Positions 42,762 through 52,115 of a stretch of DNA of 64,000 bases are shown here, in pieces. Position numbers and translations under genes: made by a program. Location of the stretch: the NCBI GenBank assembly GCA_964433495.1, contig CAYSRC010000004.1:1-64000 (forward strand). The letters run 5' to 3'. The notes under the pieces are model-generated. The model saw only the letters and a program-made list of their open reading frames with translations. It was not told where the DNA came from and did not search any database. How positions within the stretch are numbered: position 1 is the stretch's first letter; every line of letters begins with the position of its first letter. The DNA is from CAYSRC01 sp964433495 (GTDB lineage Bacteria; Bacillota; Clostridia; Oscillospirales; Ruminococcaceae).

Positions 42762-44197
42762 TTGCTCTCCTTTAACAGCTGCTGCTTGATGTCCCACAGC
42801 TTTTGCGACAGGTCAACATAGTAGTTGTGCGGGTTTTCAAACCGCTTGACCTCGTCCCAAAGGCTGTCGGTCTGCTCGCGGCAGTAGGTCCGTATCTCCT
42901 CCACAGCCGGCTCTTTGTACACAAGCTCGCCGTTTTTGAACACCGGCGCCAACAGCTCGCGCGCCGTGAAGTCGGTGAGCAGCTTGCGCTTCCAGGTGTA
43001 CTGCGGGTCGAACAGCTCGAGCTCGCGCACCCCCTCAAGGCTCTCGTCGTGCACGCAGATATAGTCGGCAGCCGCCTTGCCGCTCTCGTTCTCGAACAGT
43101 CGGTACACCTTTTTAAAGTGGGGTGTCGTGATCTTCTGCACGTTTTCCGACACCTTTATCTTGGGGATTATCCTGCCGCTCTCGTCCTCGACCGCCGCGA
43201 GCTTGTACACCCCGCCGAACACGGGGTCGCTCTTGGCCGTAATCAGCCGCTCGCCCACGCCGAACCGGTCGACGCAGCCGCCCTGGCGGATAAGATCCCT
43301 TATGATCATCTCGTCGAGCGAGTTGCTCGCGACAATCTTGCAGAAGGGCAGGCCCGCGTCGTCGAGCATCCTTCTCGCCTTTCTCGAGAGATAGGCGATG
43401 TCGCCCGAGTCGATTCGGATGCTGCATTTGGTGATGCCTTTGGGCAGCAGCACCTCTTTGAACACCCGTATCGCGTTGGGAACGCCCGACTTGAGCACGT
43501 TGTAGGTGTCGACGAGCAGCGACGCGTTGTCGGGATAGATCTCGCAGTAGGTCTTGAACGCGGTGTACTCGTCGTCAAACGTCTGAATCCACGAGTGCGC
43601 CATGGTGCCCATGGCGGGCACGCCGTACAGCTTGTCGGTCAGCGCGCACGAGGTGCCCGCGCAGCCCGAGATGTACGCGGCGCGCGCGCCCATCACCGCC
43701 GCCGAGGCGCCCTGCGCGCGGCGCGCGCCGAACTCCATCACGGCCCGCCCCTCGGCCGCGCGCGCGATGCGCCCCGCCTTGGTGGCGATGAGGGACTGGT
43801 GGTTGACGCTCAGCAGCAGAAACGTCTCGATGATCTGCGCCTCACACGCGCGGGCGCGCACCGTGACGATCGGCTCGCCGGGGAAGACGGGCGTGCCCTC
43901 GGGCACCGCGTAGAGGTCGCCTGTGAACCTGAAGCCCTCAAGCGACCGCAGCCAGCCCTCGTCAAACACCCCCTTGCCCCGCAGGTAGTCGATGTCCTCG
44001 CGCGAAAAGCGCAGGTTTTTGATGTAGTCGATGAGCTGCGACAGCCCGCACGCGATCGCAAACCCGCCGCCGTCCGGCACGCTTCTGAAAAACATGTCAA
44101 AGTAGAGTATCTTGTCCGCAAGCCCCGCGACGTGATAGCCGTTCGCCATCGTGTACTCGTAGTAGTCGCAGAGAAGCGCAAACCTTTCGTCGTCCAT
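42758..44197 (-). CDS. Nicotinate phosphoribosyltransferase
   Basis: 479 aa. Makes nicotinate mononucleotide from nicotinate and PRPP with ATP (NAD salvage). YYEYTMANGYHVAGL at the N-terminus and SVPDGGGFAIACGL near residue 40 are family motifs; EFGARRAQG near 155; MGTMAHSWIQTFDDEYTAF near 196-214 contains the regulatory phospho-His; SGVPNAIRVFKE near 238; RIDSGDI near 262 is the PRPP site. The ATG at 44197 has GGCGGGG. A TTGAAA/GATAAT promoter lies 35-65 nt upstream. Operon with the HAD gene. Confidence 0.95.
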   Translation of the reverse strand: MDDERFALLCDYYEYTMANGYHVAGLADKILYFDMFFRSVPDGGGFAIACGLSQLIDYIKNLRFSREDIDYLRGKGVFDEGWLRSLEGFRFTGDLYAVPEGTPVFPGEPIVTVRARACEAQIIETFLLLSVNHQSLIATKAGRIARAAEGRAVMEFGARRAQGASAAVMGARAAYISGCAGTSCALTDKLYGVPAMGTMAHSWIQTFDDEYTAFKTYCEIYPDNASLLVDTYNVLKSGVPNAIRVFKEVLLPKGITKCSIRIDSGDIAYLSRKARRMLDDAGLPFCKIVASNSLDEMIIRDLIRQGGCVDRFGVGERLITAKSDPVFGGVYKLAAVEDESGRIIPKIKVSENVQKITTPHFKKVYRLFENESGKAAADYICVHDESLEGVRELELFDPQYTWKRKLLTDFTARELLAPVFKNGELVYKEPAVEEIRTYCREQTDSLWDEVKRFENPHNYYVDLSQKLWDIKQQLLKESK

Positions 44198-44231
44198 TTT
44201 TACCCCGCCTCGCTATACAAAATTTCGCTTT

Positions 44232-44260
44232 ATTATCTCACATCGGCGCGTTTTTTTCAA
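44232..44260 (-). promoter_or_regulatory. Sigma-A promoter of pncB
   Basis: Minus strand: TTGAAA (44260-44255), 17-nt spacer, GATAAT (44237-44232). Confidence 0.65.
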
Positions 44261-44393
44261 CTCGAGACGGGGTGTCGGATAACACATGGAACACGGCCCA
44301 TCCGCTCCTCCTGCCGTTTCTGTCTGCAAAGCCGTAAAATGCTCATCGGCCGTTTCCGCAAACGGAGCAGCTTCTCGTCCGGAAGTCCCTGCG

Positions 44394-45245
44394 TTATCCC
44401 TTTTTCTTTGACACGGGTATCCATACCTCATACTCCGCATTCTGCGGGTCCGGGTTTAGGTAGACCTCAATATCGGGAGCATCGGCATACTCATACCCCG
44501 AGGTCGGAAGCCATTCCGTTATAATCCGCCGCTCAAGCTCCTGCAAAGATCGGTTTGTGCCCCTCCCCGAAAAGATTGCCCAGGTGGACGCGGGCACGGT
44601 ATACTCTTCAAACTCTACGCTTGTTTTTGTGCAGCAAACGGCGATAAAATACCTCCACTGTTCTTCATCATTGCAGGCGCTTACACCCAAAAGGCCTGCC
44701 GGCGGCGCGTCCGTCATCCCCGCCAGCTTGTGTATCGTACCGTCAACGGCGGCCTTCCGCCACATCTCGGGCACAACCGCGAAGTTGTTTTCGATCTCCT
44801 TATCAAGCGGCGCGGATATGCCGACGATGCGAAACGCTTCTTTTGTTTCGATTCTGTAATCCATCTCTGTCGCTCCCTTCACAGCAGCTCTGAACACAAT
44901 GGGGGAAAAGGCTTTCACGGATACGCCCGCGTCCCTCACCGACGAGGGGGCCGCCCCGTGAAAGGACTGAAATGCCCTGTTAAACGCTGTCGGGGAACGG
45001 TAGCCGTACCTCTCGGCAATATCAATGACCCGTTCGTCCCCGCCCTGCAGGTCCACCGCCGCCAAAGACATCCTCCTTCTTCGGACATACTCCGACAAAG
45101 GGATGCCCGCCATATAACTGAACATCCTTTGGTAGTGATAGGCGGAGCAGCCGGCGATCCGCCCGAGCTGCTCACAGTCAATTTCGTCCGTCAGGTGTTC
45201 CTCGATATACTTCACGCTCCGGTTTAATCTGTCAACCCATTCCAT
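44394..45245 (-). CDS. AraC family regulator with GyrI-like effector domain
   Basis: 283 aa. The DNA-binding part is N-terminal (YIEEHLTDEIDCEQLGRIAG, then YHYQRMFSYMAGIPLSEYVR, VIDIAERYGYRSPTAFNRAF), with the C-terminal 160 residues forming a GyrI/SOUL-type small-molecule domain (METKEAFRIVGISAP-like, GLLGVSACNDEEQWRYFIAV, EYEVWIPVSKKK). This order is that of Rob/TipAL-like sensors in Firmicutes. The ATG at 45245 has AAGGAG. Its GC content looks lower than that of its neighbours, perhaps a recent arrival. Target genes unknown. Confidence 0.9.
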   Translation of the reverse strand: MEWVDRLNRSVKYIEEHLTDEIDCEQLGRIAGCSAYHYQRMFSYMAGIPLSEYVRRRRMSLAAVDLQGGDERVIDIAERYGYRSPTAFNRAFQSFHGAAPSSVRDAGVSVKAFSPIVFRAAVKGATEMDYRIETKEAFRIVGISAPLDKEIENNFAVVPEMWRKAAVDGTIHKLAGMTDAPPAGLLGVSACNDEEQWRYFIAVCCTKTSVEFEEYTVPASTWAIFSGRGTNRSLQELERRIITEWLPTSGYEYADAPDIEVYLNPDPQNAEYEVWIPVSKKKG

Positions 45246-45617
45246 AAGATATCTCCTTATCCGCACATACCGTGCCCTGCGGGCGCAGCTTCGCCCTTTC
45301 TTTTATTATAGAGCTCTTTCTTGAATTTTTCCTCTCTATCCCTGCACAAAAAAAGAGAGGCGGCCGCTTGACGGCTTCCTCTCGTTTTTCGGCCCGCCGA
45401 GCGGGTGCGGTACGCCCACCGCTCCGCGCTGCTTTATCGATGTAAACCGTCAAGGCGGTCAAGGGGGCACACGCGCGACGGCGCCGGCACAGCCGCCCTT
45501 AAAAAAGCCCGCCGCCCGCTCCGACGCTCGCCGTTTTTATCGCCGCGCCGTCGAATATTGCCGCGCTCATTTGGGAATAATACCCCTGTGCATTTTCAGT
45601 CTAAGGAGTCTTGCAAC
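45246..45617. other. Divergent intergenic region between AraC/GyrI and spoVT genes
   Basis: Holds a TATAAT on the minus strand (45310-45305) that may be the AraC gene's -10, two short AGAGAGG/CCTCTCT hairpin arms, and GC-rich DNA up to spoVT. No gene. Confidence 0.4.
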
Positions 45618-46130
45618 ATGAAAGCAACGGGAATCGTGCGCCGCATCGACGACCTCGGAAGGGTCGTCATCCCAAAGGAGATCCGCCGCGTCATGCAACT
45701 GCGCGACGGTGCGCCTCTCGAGATATTCGTCGGCGACGACGGCTCGGTGGTGTTCAAAAAGTTCTCGGTTTTGGGGTCGATCCACCCCGCCGCGTGCAGG
45801 GTGGCACGGGCGGTGTACGCAAGCGAGCGGCTTCCCGTGGCGGTGTGCGACCGCGAGCGAATCCTGTGCGCACAGGGGGCCGCAGCCAAGCGCCTTGAGG
45901 GACGCGAGATAACCGACGAGCTCGACCGTCTTCTGTGCGGGCGCACGCCGAGCGAGCGCGCCGTGCCGATATGCGGCGGCGAGACGACAGGGTACACGGC
46001 GCCCGTCGTCGCGCAAAGCGAGGTGATCGGCGGCATAATCGTGCCCGCGGGCGCAATGCCCGAGGACGGCGACGCCGCAAAGGCGGTGATAAGGGCTGCG
46101 GCCGCACTGCTCGGCGAGCTCATCGAATAG
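45618..46130 (+). CDS. Stage V sporulation protein T (AbrB family)
   Basis: 170 aa. N-terminal swapped-hairpin AbrB domain KATGIVRRIDDLGRVVIPKE, then IRRVMQLRDGAPLEIFVGDD, followed by a GAF-like C-terminal domain, the layout of SpoVT, which tunes sigma-G genes in the forespore. It is a little shorter than Bacillus SpoVT (178 aa). The ATG at 45618 has AAGGAG. The plain AbrB alternative is less likely because of the long second domain. Confidence 0.92.
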   Translation: MKATGIVRRIDDLGRVVIPKEIRRVMQLRDGAPLEIFVGDDGSVVFKKFSVLGSIHPAACRVARAVYASERLPVAVCDRERILCAQGAAAKRLEGREITDELDRLLCGRTPSERAVPICGGETTGYTAPVVAQSEVIGGIIVPAGAMPEDGDAAKAVIRAAAALLGELIE

Positions 46131-46420
46131 CTCGTTACCGTGCGGTAACAAGGTGCAGATGGAACGGGTTGCGGCGCGGCCGCGCAGCCGCGGCAATACC
46201 GAAAGAAGGCCCCGCGAACGGGCGCGAACAAACGTTAGGGGCTCCGCACACAGCGCAGTCAAAGGGCACGGCGGAAGTGCCGGCGCAATATGAAAATACG
46301 GCGCACCGCGCGTAAAAACAGGCTGTGCATCAAATGTCCCCCATGTGTTTCAAAACGCAGGTGCGCCGTTTTGGGGTTGCAGCCCGGCGGCAGATTTTCC
46401 CGCAAACGCGGCTGCTTGTC

Positions 46421-46431
46421 TGGTACAACCG
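46421..46431. promoter_or_regulatory. FadR-type operator copy 1
   Basis: TGGTACAACCG, one mismatch to TGGTnnnACCA. Confidence 0.6.
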
Positions 46432-46511
46432 GCTTACCGCATCGGCGCGCGGGGGTATTGCAGGGCTTTTGACATCGACCTTCCCTCGATTGTAAAAAAC
46501 GGGGACACAGC

Positions 46512-46522
46512 TGGTACAACCA
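46512..46522. promoter_or_regulatory. FadR-type operator copy 2
   Basis: TGGTACAACCA, a perfect TGGTnnnACCA site, upstream of the -35. Confidence 0.7.
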
Positions 46523-46549
46523 GCAGCGCATCTCATAAAATCCCCGATA

Positions 46550-46578
46550 TTGCAATATTTATCGAGATATACTACAAT
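46550..46578 (+). promoter_or_regulatory. Sigma-A promoter of the GntR gene
   Basis: TTGCAA (46550-46555), 17-nt spacer, TACAAT (46573-46578). Confidence 0.7.
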
Positions 46579-46590
46579 ATCCGTAAACAA

Positions 46591-46601
46591 TGGTACAACC
46601 A
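46591..46601. promoter_or_regulatory. FadR-type operator copy 3
   Basis: TGGTACAACCA just downstream of the predicted transcription start, a position suited to self-repression of the GntR gene. Confidence 0.7.
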
Positions 46602-46620
46602 AAGAGAGCGAGGCGGTTCG

Positions 46621-47331
46621 GTGGAGTTTAAAGCGTTGACATCACCCGGTCTGCGCGATCTTTTTGTCGAAAGACTCGGCGAAATGATCGTCTCGGGAAG
46701 GCTGAAACCCGGCGACACGCTTCCGAGTGAGCGCGAGCTTGCCGAGCAGATGGGGGTCAGCCGCGCGGTGATAAACGGCGGACTCGCCGAGCTTGCCCGC
46801 ATGGGGTTTGTCGCGGTCACACCGCGCAGGGGCACCGTTGTAGCAGACCGTCGAAAGAGCGGCAGCCTCGACACCCTTGCCGCCGAGCTCGTTTTTTCGG
46901 GAGGTGCGCTTTCGGACGGCGACCGGCGCTCGCTCGTCGACCTGCTCAAAACACTTGCGCTCGTTTCGGTTCGCGGGGCTCTCGGTGAGGGCGGCAGCCC
47001 GCAGCTCGACACGCTCGGCGATGCGCTCATCGCGACTACATACGCCGAGCGCGCGGACGGTATGGCCGACGCCGCCTTTGCCTTCCTGCACGCGCTCGCC
47101 CTTGCGGGAAAAAACAGCGTGCTGCCGCTTGTTTGGCGCTCGTTGCAGCCGCTTTTCTGCGCGCTCATGACCGAATTTTGCGAAACGGCCGGCGGCGGGG
47201 AAAGGATCGCGCACGCCGCCGAGGTTCTCTGCGCCTGTCTGTGCGACCGCGACCTCGAGGCCGCCGAGCGCTGGGTCGAGGTCTGCTTTGAGCGCCTGTC
47301 TCACGAGCCGGGGGCCCTGCTCGACGGTTAG
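46621..47331 (+). CDS. GntR family regulator (FadR/FCD subgroup)
   Basis: 236 aa. N-terminal winged helix: LRDLFVERLGEMIVSGRLKP, GDTLPSERELAEQMGVSRAV, then GFVAVTPRRGTVV. The C-terminal helical domain (DALIATTYAERADGMADAAF, FLHALALAGKNSVLPLVWRS) fits the FCD fold. GTG at 46621 has GAGG 7 nt upstream; the frame further up runs through the operators. Three TGGTACAACC sites precede it, so it probably represses itself. No obvious metabolic target gene is adjacent; the neighbour is a convergent exonuclease. Confidence 0.88.
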   Translation: MEFKALTSPGLRDLFVERLGEMIVSGRLKPGDTLPSERELAEQMGVSRAVINGGLAELARMGFVAVTPRRGTVVADRRKSGSLDTLAAELVFSGGALSDGDRRSLVDLLKTLALVSVRGALGEGGSPQLDTLGDALIATTYAERADGMADAAFAFLHALALAGKNSVLPLVWRSLQPLFCALMTEFCETAGGGERIAHAAEVLCACLCDRDLEAAERWVEVCFERLSHEPGALLDG

Positions 47332-47391
47332 CGGCGCGCCCGCACCCGCTGCGCTGTACGCACCCGCCGCAACGGACACGGGCGGGCCTCC

Positions 47392-48234
47392 CTACAGCAG
47401 ACCCGCCCCGCTCAAAACCTCCCTTGTGCCGACGCCCTCAAAGCGGCAGGCGAGCTCTTCCCCGCCGAAGGGAAGCGCCTGCCCGCCCGTCAGCCGTATA
47501 ACCGCACGGTTCAACAGGACACGCTCTTTGCCGCCGGTCAGCGCCTCGCGGACGCGGGCGTTTTTTATTTCGCCCGCGTTTGCAAGCACGCCCTCGAGCG
47601 AGCCGAACTGCCTTAGCCATGAGGCCGCAGTCTTGACGCCCACCCCCTCGACGCCCTTGATGTTGTCGGCGGCATCGCCCGTCAGCGCCCGCAGGTCGGC
47701 GTAAAGACGGGGCCCTACGCCGAAGCGCTTTTCGACGAGCTCGGGCGTAAACACCGCCGTTCTTTTGCCCATATAGCGCATGAGCGTCACCCTGTCGCTC
47801 ACAAGCTGAAAAAAGTCCCCGTCAAGCGACGATATCACCGCGCCGCCCCCGCGCGGCAGGCCGAGTGCATACGACGCGATGAGGTCGTCCGCCTCACAGC
47901 CGTCGCTCTCTGTGTGTTTTATGCCCATAAAGTCAAGCGCTTGCTTTACCCCGCCGAGCTGCGTATACGGGTTTTCTCCGTCGGGGGCCTCGGAGAGATC
48001 CCGCCTGTTCGCCTTGTAGCCCGGCAGGACTCCGCCCCGCGCGCCGCCGTTTTGGCCGTCAAAGACGACGAGCGCGTGCGTCGGCCGCACCATGCGCAGC
48101 ATCCCGATAAGCGCGCCCGTGAACCCCAGCACGGCGTGTACCGGCACGCCCTCGGTGTTCACTATCCTTGCGGGCATCCCGTAAAACATGCGAAAAAGCA
48201 GGTTGCTTCCGTCGACGAGCAAAAGCCGTTCCAC
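47392..48234 (-). CDS. Stand-alone 5'-3' exonuclease (DNA polymerase I N-domain type)
   Basis: 280 aa. Flap/5' nuclease for removing RNA primers, lacking polymerase domains. LLLVDGSNLLFRMFYG at the N-terminus (Asp ligand), FDGQNGGARGGVLPGYKANR near residue 60, DGCEADDLIASYA near 112 and ISSLDGDFFQLVSD near 133 (metal-binding acids), and the helix-hairpin-helix GDAADNIKGVEGVGVKTAAS near 190. GTG at 48234 has AGGAGG 9 nt upstream; an ATG in between is out of frame. Convergent with the GntR gene. Confidence 0.92.
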   Translation of the reverse strand: MERLLLVDGSNLLFRMFYGMPARIVNTEGVPVHAVLGFTGALIGMLRMVRPTHALVVFDGQNGGARGGVLPGYKANRRDLSEAPDGENPYTQLGGVKQALDFMGIKHTESDGCEADDLIASYALGLPRGGGAVISSLDGDFFQLVSDRVTLMRYMGKRTAVFTPELVEKRFGVGPRLYADLRALTGDAADNIKGVEGVGVKTAASWLRQFGSLEGVLANAGEIKNARVREALTGGKERVLLNRAVIRLTGGQALPFGGEELACRFEGVGTREVLSGAGLL

Positions 48235-48262
48235 CGCCGCATCGCCTCCTTCGCCCTTCGGC

Positions 48263-48306
48263 CCCGACAGCCCCCGTGCGGTCTGCCGCCGCCGGGGGCT
48301 GTCGGG
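48263..48306 (-). terminator. Hairpin after the PatB gene
   Basis: A 14-bp perfect stem (48263-48276 with 48293-48306), just beyond the patB stop and before the exonuclease start. No T-tract, so termination is uncertain. Confidence 0.45.
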
Positions 48307-48309
48307 CCG

Positions 48310-49482
48310 TCAGGCCCTTTCTTCAAGATACTCGCTCACACCGGCCCTGAGACGCTCGAGGCCGTCGTGCAAAACCGAGCGCGGGCACGCGACGTTGAGC
48401 CGCAAAAAGCCCGCGCCGCTGCCGCCGTACTGCACGCCGTCCGACAGATACAAGCCCGTTTTTTGCCTTATATAACGGGCGAGCTCGTCCGAGCGGCTGC
48501 AAAAGCCGCTGCAATCGAGCCACATGAGATAGGTAGCCTCCGACACATGCGAGACGACCTGCGGGATGTTTTGCGAAATGAATCGGTGCGCCTCGCGCTT
48601 GCTGCCGTCGACGTACTCCCGCAGCTCGTCGAGCCACCCGCCGCCCTCCTCAAACGCCGCGACCGCGGCGGTCACCGCGAAGGCGCCCGGCTCGGCCGCC
48701 TCGTCGGTGTTTATCGCGCGCCGCACCCTGTTGCGCAGCGCCTCGTTCGGCACGAAGATCGCCGACGTTGAGAGACCGGCGAGGTTGAACGCCTTGGTGG
48801 GCGCGATGCAGGTGACGCTTATCTCGCGGCAGGTATCGGACACCGACGCGAACGGCAGATAGCTGCGCCCCGGCGCGGTGAGGTCGCAGTGTATCTCGTC
48901 CGAGATCACCGTCACGCCGTGCTTTCTGCACAGCTCGCCCACGCGGCGAAGCTCGTCCGCGCGCCAGATTCTGCCGACCGGGTTGTGCGGGTTGCACAGG
49001 ATCATGAGCGTTGTCTGCGGGTCGCCGAGCACGCGCTCGAGGGCGTCGAAGTCGACGGCAAAGCCGCCGTCCGAATACAAAAGCGGACACTCGAGCACGC
49101 GGCAGCCGTTGTTCACGATCGAGTTGAAAAAGATGTTGTACACCGGCGTCAGGAGCACGACGTTTTCATTCGGCGTTGTCAGCTTGCGCACCGTGCTCGA
49201 TATCGCGGGCACGACGCCGGTGCAGAACATCAGCCAATCCTTTTTTATCTCAAACCCGTGGCGGCGGCGCCACCAGCCGATGTACGCGTCGTACCACCTG
49301 TCGGTGACGTCGGTGTAGCCGAACACGCCGTGGCGCGCCCGCGCCTCGATCGCCCGCCTTATCTCGGGCGCCGCGGCAAAGTCCATGTCCGCCACCCACA
49401 TGGGAAGCTCGCCCTCGCCCACCGACCACTTGAGCGACCCCGTCCCGCGCCGGTCGACCACGCTGTCAAAATCGTATTTCAT
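48310..49482 (-). CDS. MalY/PatB family PLP-dependent C-S lyase/aminotransferase
   Basis: 390 aa. Class I/II fold: KWSVGEGELPMWVADMDFAA near residue 18-37 is the MalY/PatB signature, GVFGYTDV near 52, LCNPHNPVGRIW near 163 and SDEIHCDL near 200 (PLP contacts), APTKAFNLAGLSTS near 236 with the Schiff-base Lys. Such enzymes split cystathionine or cysteine conjugates. The ATG at 49482 has GGGAGG. The upstream gene is a DUF3737 protein with no pathway link. Confidence 0.93.
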   Translation of the reverse strand: MKYDFDSVVDRRGTGSLKWSVGEGELPMWVADMDFAAAPEIRRAIEARARHGVFGYTDVTDRWYDAYIGWWRRRHGFEIKKDWLMFCTGVVPAISSTVRKLTTPNENVVLLTPVYNIFFNSIVNNGCRVLECPLLYSDGGFAVDFDALERVLGDPQTTLMILCNPHNPVGRIWRADELRRVGELCRKHGVTVISDEIHCDLTAPGRSYLPFASVSDTCREISVTCIAPTKAFNLAGLSTSAIFVPNEALRNRVRRAINTDEAAEPGAFAVTAAVAAFEEGGGWLDELREYVDGSKREAHRFISQNIPQVVSHVSEATYLMWLDCSGFCSRSDELARYIRQKTGLYLSDGVQYGGSGAGFLRLNVACPRSVLHDGLERLRAGVSEYLEERA

Positions 49483-49637
49483 CCCTTTTTCCTCCCTGCT
49501 CGGGGCGGGTCTCCGCCGCCCCGCTGTCCGACTGTGCGCAAAGCGCCGAAGGCACGGCTTTTGTCGCGTTCGATCTGCATCCCGCCGCCGTCCTCCGCCG
49601 GGGGCCTCGCACAAAGCGTCCCTTGTCCGTGCGGGCT

Positions 49638-50486
49638 TTAGTCCCTGCAGATGATGACCGTCCTGTCGGGGTCGACCCTGTCCTTTTGGACGATGAGCTC
49701 GCCGATGCTGTCGGCGCGGATCGTGCCCCCCGACGGATTGAGCACGCTGTCCACCCTGTTGGTTATCTCGGCGTCCACCGTCGAATACTCGAACGCGAGG
49801 GTGGTGTTGAGCAGCTTGCAGTTTTTCATCACGAGGTTGTCGATGTAGCACATGCCCTGAAGGCTCTCGACGGTGCAGTTGACCAGCGTCAGGTTCTTCG
49901 CGTTCCAGCCGAGGTACTCGCCCGAGATGAACGAGTCACAGACGGTGACGTTGTCGCTGTTCCAGAACGCGTCCTTGCTGAGCATGCGCGCCCCGCGCAC
50001 GGCGACGTTTCGGCACCCGTCGAACGAATAGTTGCCCACGAGCTCGAAGTCCTCGATGTCGAGGTTTCGGCTGTTCATCGCGAAGTAGTCCCCGCGCGCC
50101 GTGACCCGCCTCATGTTGACGCCGTCGCAGCTCCACAGCGTCTCGGAGGCGTTCGGGAACGACACATGCTCGAGCGTCACCCCGCGGCAGCGCCGAAGGT
50201 TCTTGGGCGCCTCCACGACGGTGTTTTTCATCGAGATGCCCTCGGTGTACCATATGCCCGCGCGCGCCGTCTCAAACAGCACGCTGTCGCTCACCTCAAC
50301 GTCCCTGCAGTACCACAGCGGGTACTTCCACTTGAACATGCTGCCCTTTATGCGCAGATCGCCGCTCTCCTTGAGCGGCGACTCGCCGTCCTCAAAGGTA
50401 CAGTCGACGATGTCGAGCCCGTGCGATGCAAACAGCGCCCGCTCGCCCGTCAAAACCTGCTGCCTTATCTCTTTTCGTTCGGCCAT
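49638..50486 (-). CDS. DUF3737 family protein (right-handed beta-helix)
   Basis: 282 aa. Strand-turn repeats such as GDLRIKGSMFKWKYPLWYCR, VEVSDSVLFETARAGIWYTE, NLDIEDFELVGNYSFDGCRN and MLSKDAFWNSDNVTVCDSFI fit a stacked beta-helix, conserved in gut Firmicutes and Bacteroides, function unknown. No signal peptide is seen, so probably cytosolic. The ATG at 50486 has AGGGGAG; a TTGAAA/TATATT promoter lies upstream. Divergent from a WYL regulator that may control it. Confidence 0.9.
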   Translation of the reverse strand: MAERKEIRQQVLTGERALFASHGLDIVDCTFEDGESPLKESGDLRIKGSMFKWKYPLWYCRDVEVSDSVLFETARAGIWYTEGISMKNTVVEAPKNLRRCRGVTLEHVSFPNASETLWSCDGVNMRRVTARGDYFAMNSRNLDIEDFELVGNYSFDGCRNVAVRGARMLSKDAFWNSDNVTVCDSFISGEYLGWNAKNLTLVNCTVESLQGMCYIDNLVMKNCKLLNTTLAFEYSTVDAEITNRVDSVLNPSGGTIRADSIGELIVQKDRVDPDRTVIICRD

Positions 50487-50607
50487 CCCTATACACTCCC
50501 CTTTTAAAAACCGACTGCGGGCGCGAAAAAATAAAACGGCCCATGCCGTTTTAATTCGTGTAAAAAACTCTTGCCGACGCTTTACAGCCGATTTAGCTTC
50601 TGTTTAT

Positions 50608-50636
50608 AATATAGTACAAACGGCCCCGCTTTTCAA
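50608..50636 (-). promoter_or_regulatory. Sigma-A promoter of the DUF3737 gene
   Basis: Minus strand: TTGAAA (50636-50631), 17-nt spacer, TATATT (50613-50608). Confidence 0.65.
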
Positions 50637-50728
50637 ATACTTAGTTTACAGCAAAATTCATGCTTGAAAGGCATTGAACGCTCGTCATTATATCCGCAAA
50701 AAATATAAAATCACAAACGGAGGCTGCC

Positions 50729-51631
50729 ATGAAAACCGAACGGCTGGTCGGGATGCTCTCCATGCTGCTGACGCACGAGAGACTCACCGTGAAGCGCCTT
50801 GCCGAGGAATTTGAGGTTTCGGCCCGAACGGTGATGCGCGATATCGAGTCGCTGTGCCTTGCGGGTCTGCCCGTCTGCACGGCGCGCGGGCGGGACGGCG
50901 GAGTGTACCTCCAGGACGGCTATCGGCTTGATCGGGCGCTGTTCTGCGAGCAGGACCTGCGCGACATCCTGTGCGGGCTGCGCACGCTTGAAAGCGTGAG
51001 CCCGTCACGGCGGTATGCACGGCTGATAGACAGGGTGTCGGCGGGCGGGGCGCGCCCCGAGGACGGCCATATGCTGGTCGACCTCGCCTCCTGGTACAAA
51101 CAGCCGCTGTCGGACGCCATCGCCGTCATTGAGGAGGCGATGCGCGACGGCAGACTCATCCGCTTTCGCTACCTGTCCAAAAACGGCGAGACCGTGCGCG
51201 AGGCCGAGCCGTACTACCTTGTTTACAGGTGGTCCGACTGGTACGTCTACGCCCACTGTCTTTTGCGCGGCGAGATGCGGCTTTTTAAGCTGCTTCGGAT
51301 GTCGGGGCTGTGCCTCGGCGGCGGCTTTGCGCCGAGGCAGGTCGCCCCGCCCGACCTGAGCCCGCACGCGGTGTTCCCCGAGGAATGCAGGGTCAGGGCG
51401 CTTGTCGACCCCGAATGCCGCTGGCGCCTTGTCGAGGAGTTCGGCGAGAGCTCGTTTTCGGTCACGGCCGACGGCAGGCTGGACTTTGACTTCTGCTTCG
51501 GCAGCAGCGAGGGTGTCGTGCCGTGGATCCTATCCTTTGAGGGCAGGGCCGAGCTCGTCGAGCCCCGGGAGCTGCGGGCGCGCCTCGCCGAGATCGGCGG
51601 CTCGCTTGCGGCAACCTACGGCGATGGGTAA
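50729..51631 (+). CDS. HTH-WYL transcriptional regulator
   Basis: 300 aa. N-terminal HTH_11 (TVKRLAEEFEVSARTVMRDI) and wing GRDGGVYLQDGYRLD; middle WYL domain with IRFRYLSKNGETVREAEPYY near residue 146 and WSDWYVYAHCLLRGEMRLFK near 170. WYL domains sense nucleic acids or small ligands and often control stress or DNA-processing genes. The ATG at 50729 has GGAGG. Divergent from the DUF3737 gene, its likeliest target. Confidence 0.92.
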   Translation: MKTERLVGMLSMLLTHERLTVKRLAEEFEVSARTVMRDIESLCLAGLPVCTARGRDGGVYLQDGYRLDRALFCEQDLRDILCGLRTLESVSPSRRYARLIDRVSAGGARPEDGHMLVDLASWYKQPLSDAIAVIEEAMRDGRLIRFRYLSKNGETVREAEPYYLVYRWSDWYVYAHCLLRGEMRLFKLLRMSGLCLGGGFAPRQVAPPDLSPHAVFPEECRVRALVDPECRWRLVEEFGESSFSVTADGRLDFDFCFGSSEGVVPWILSFEGRAELVEPRELRARLAEIGGSLAATYGDG

Positions 51632-51933
51632 CCCCCGGGCTGCGGCACGTTTCACGGGGCACGCCGCTTTTTATCAAAGCCGATGTCCCGGCGCTTTGCG
51701 TAAACGCGCGCGGGCGGCCTGTCTCACACAAAAAAGAGCGGGCCCCCGCCGCAAAAACAACCCGTTCGATCGAAAAGGCGGTTTGTAAAGGCCCCGCCAA
51801 GGGCTTGACGCCCGCGGCAAGCCCCCCCGAAGGGACGTTGAAAAAGATCCCCGCCGCCTTTTTTTCGCCGTAAGACCCTGTTTGGGGCAGGACGCCGCAT
51901 CCCTTCATCCTGTCCTGTCGGCCTATACATTTT

Positions 51934-51974
51934 GCGAGGAGGCGGCATACCGAAAAAGTATGCCGCCTCCTCGC
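51934..51974. terminator. Long hairpin between convergent WYL and GyrI genes
   Basis: A perfect 17-bp stem (51934-51950 with 51958-51974), loop CGAAAAA. T-tracts are not directly adjacent. It probably ends or stabilises the convergent transcripts; the rest of 51632-52115 holds no gene. Confidence 0.6.
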
Positions 51975-52115
51975 CTTATGCCGGGCCTTTTTTGTCCTTC
52001 GGCCCGGGGCTCCCCGCCGAAGATTCCCTAAGGTTCGGCCGTTTGAAGAGCCTTGCGGAACACGGGGCCCTCCCTTTTTCGGGCTGCGCCGCGGACAGCC
52101 CCGCCTCGGAGTTGT

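Noticed and set aside
46134..46149. GTTACCG/CGGTAAC hairpin after spoVT as a terminator
   Set aside because: Only 7 bp and no T-tract; kept out of the terminator list.
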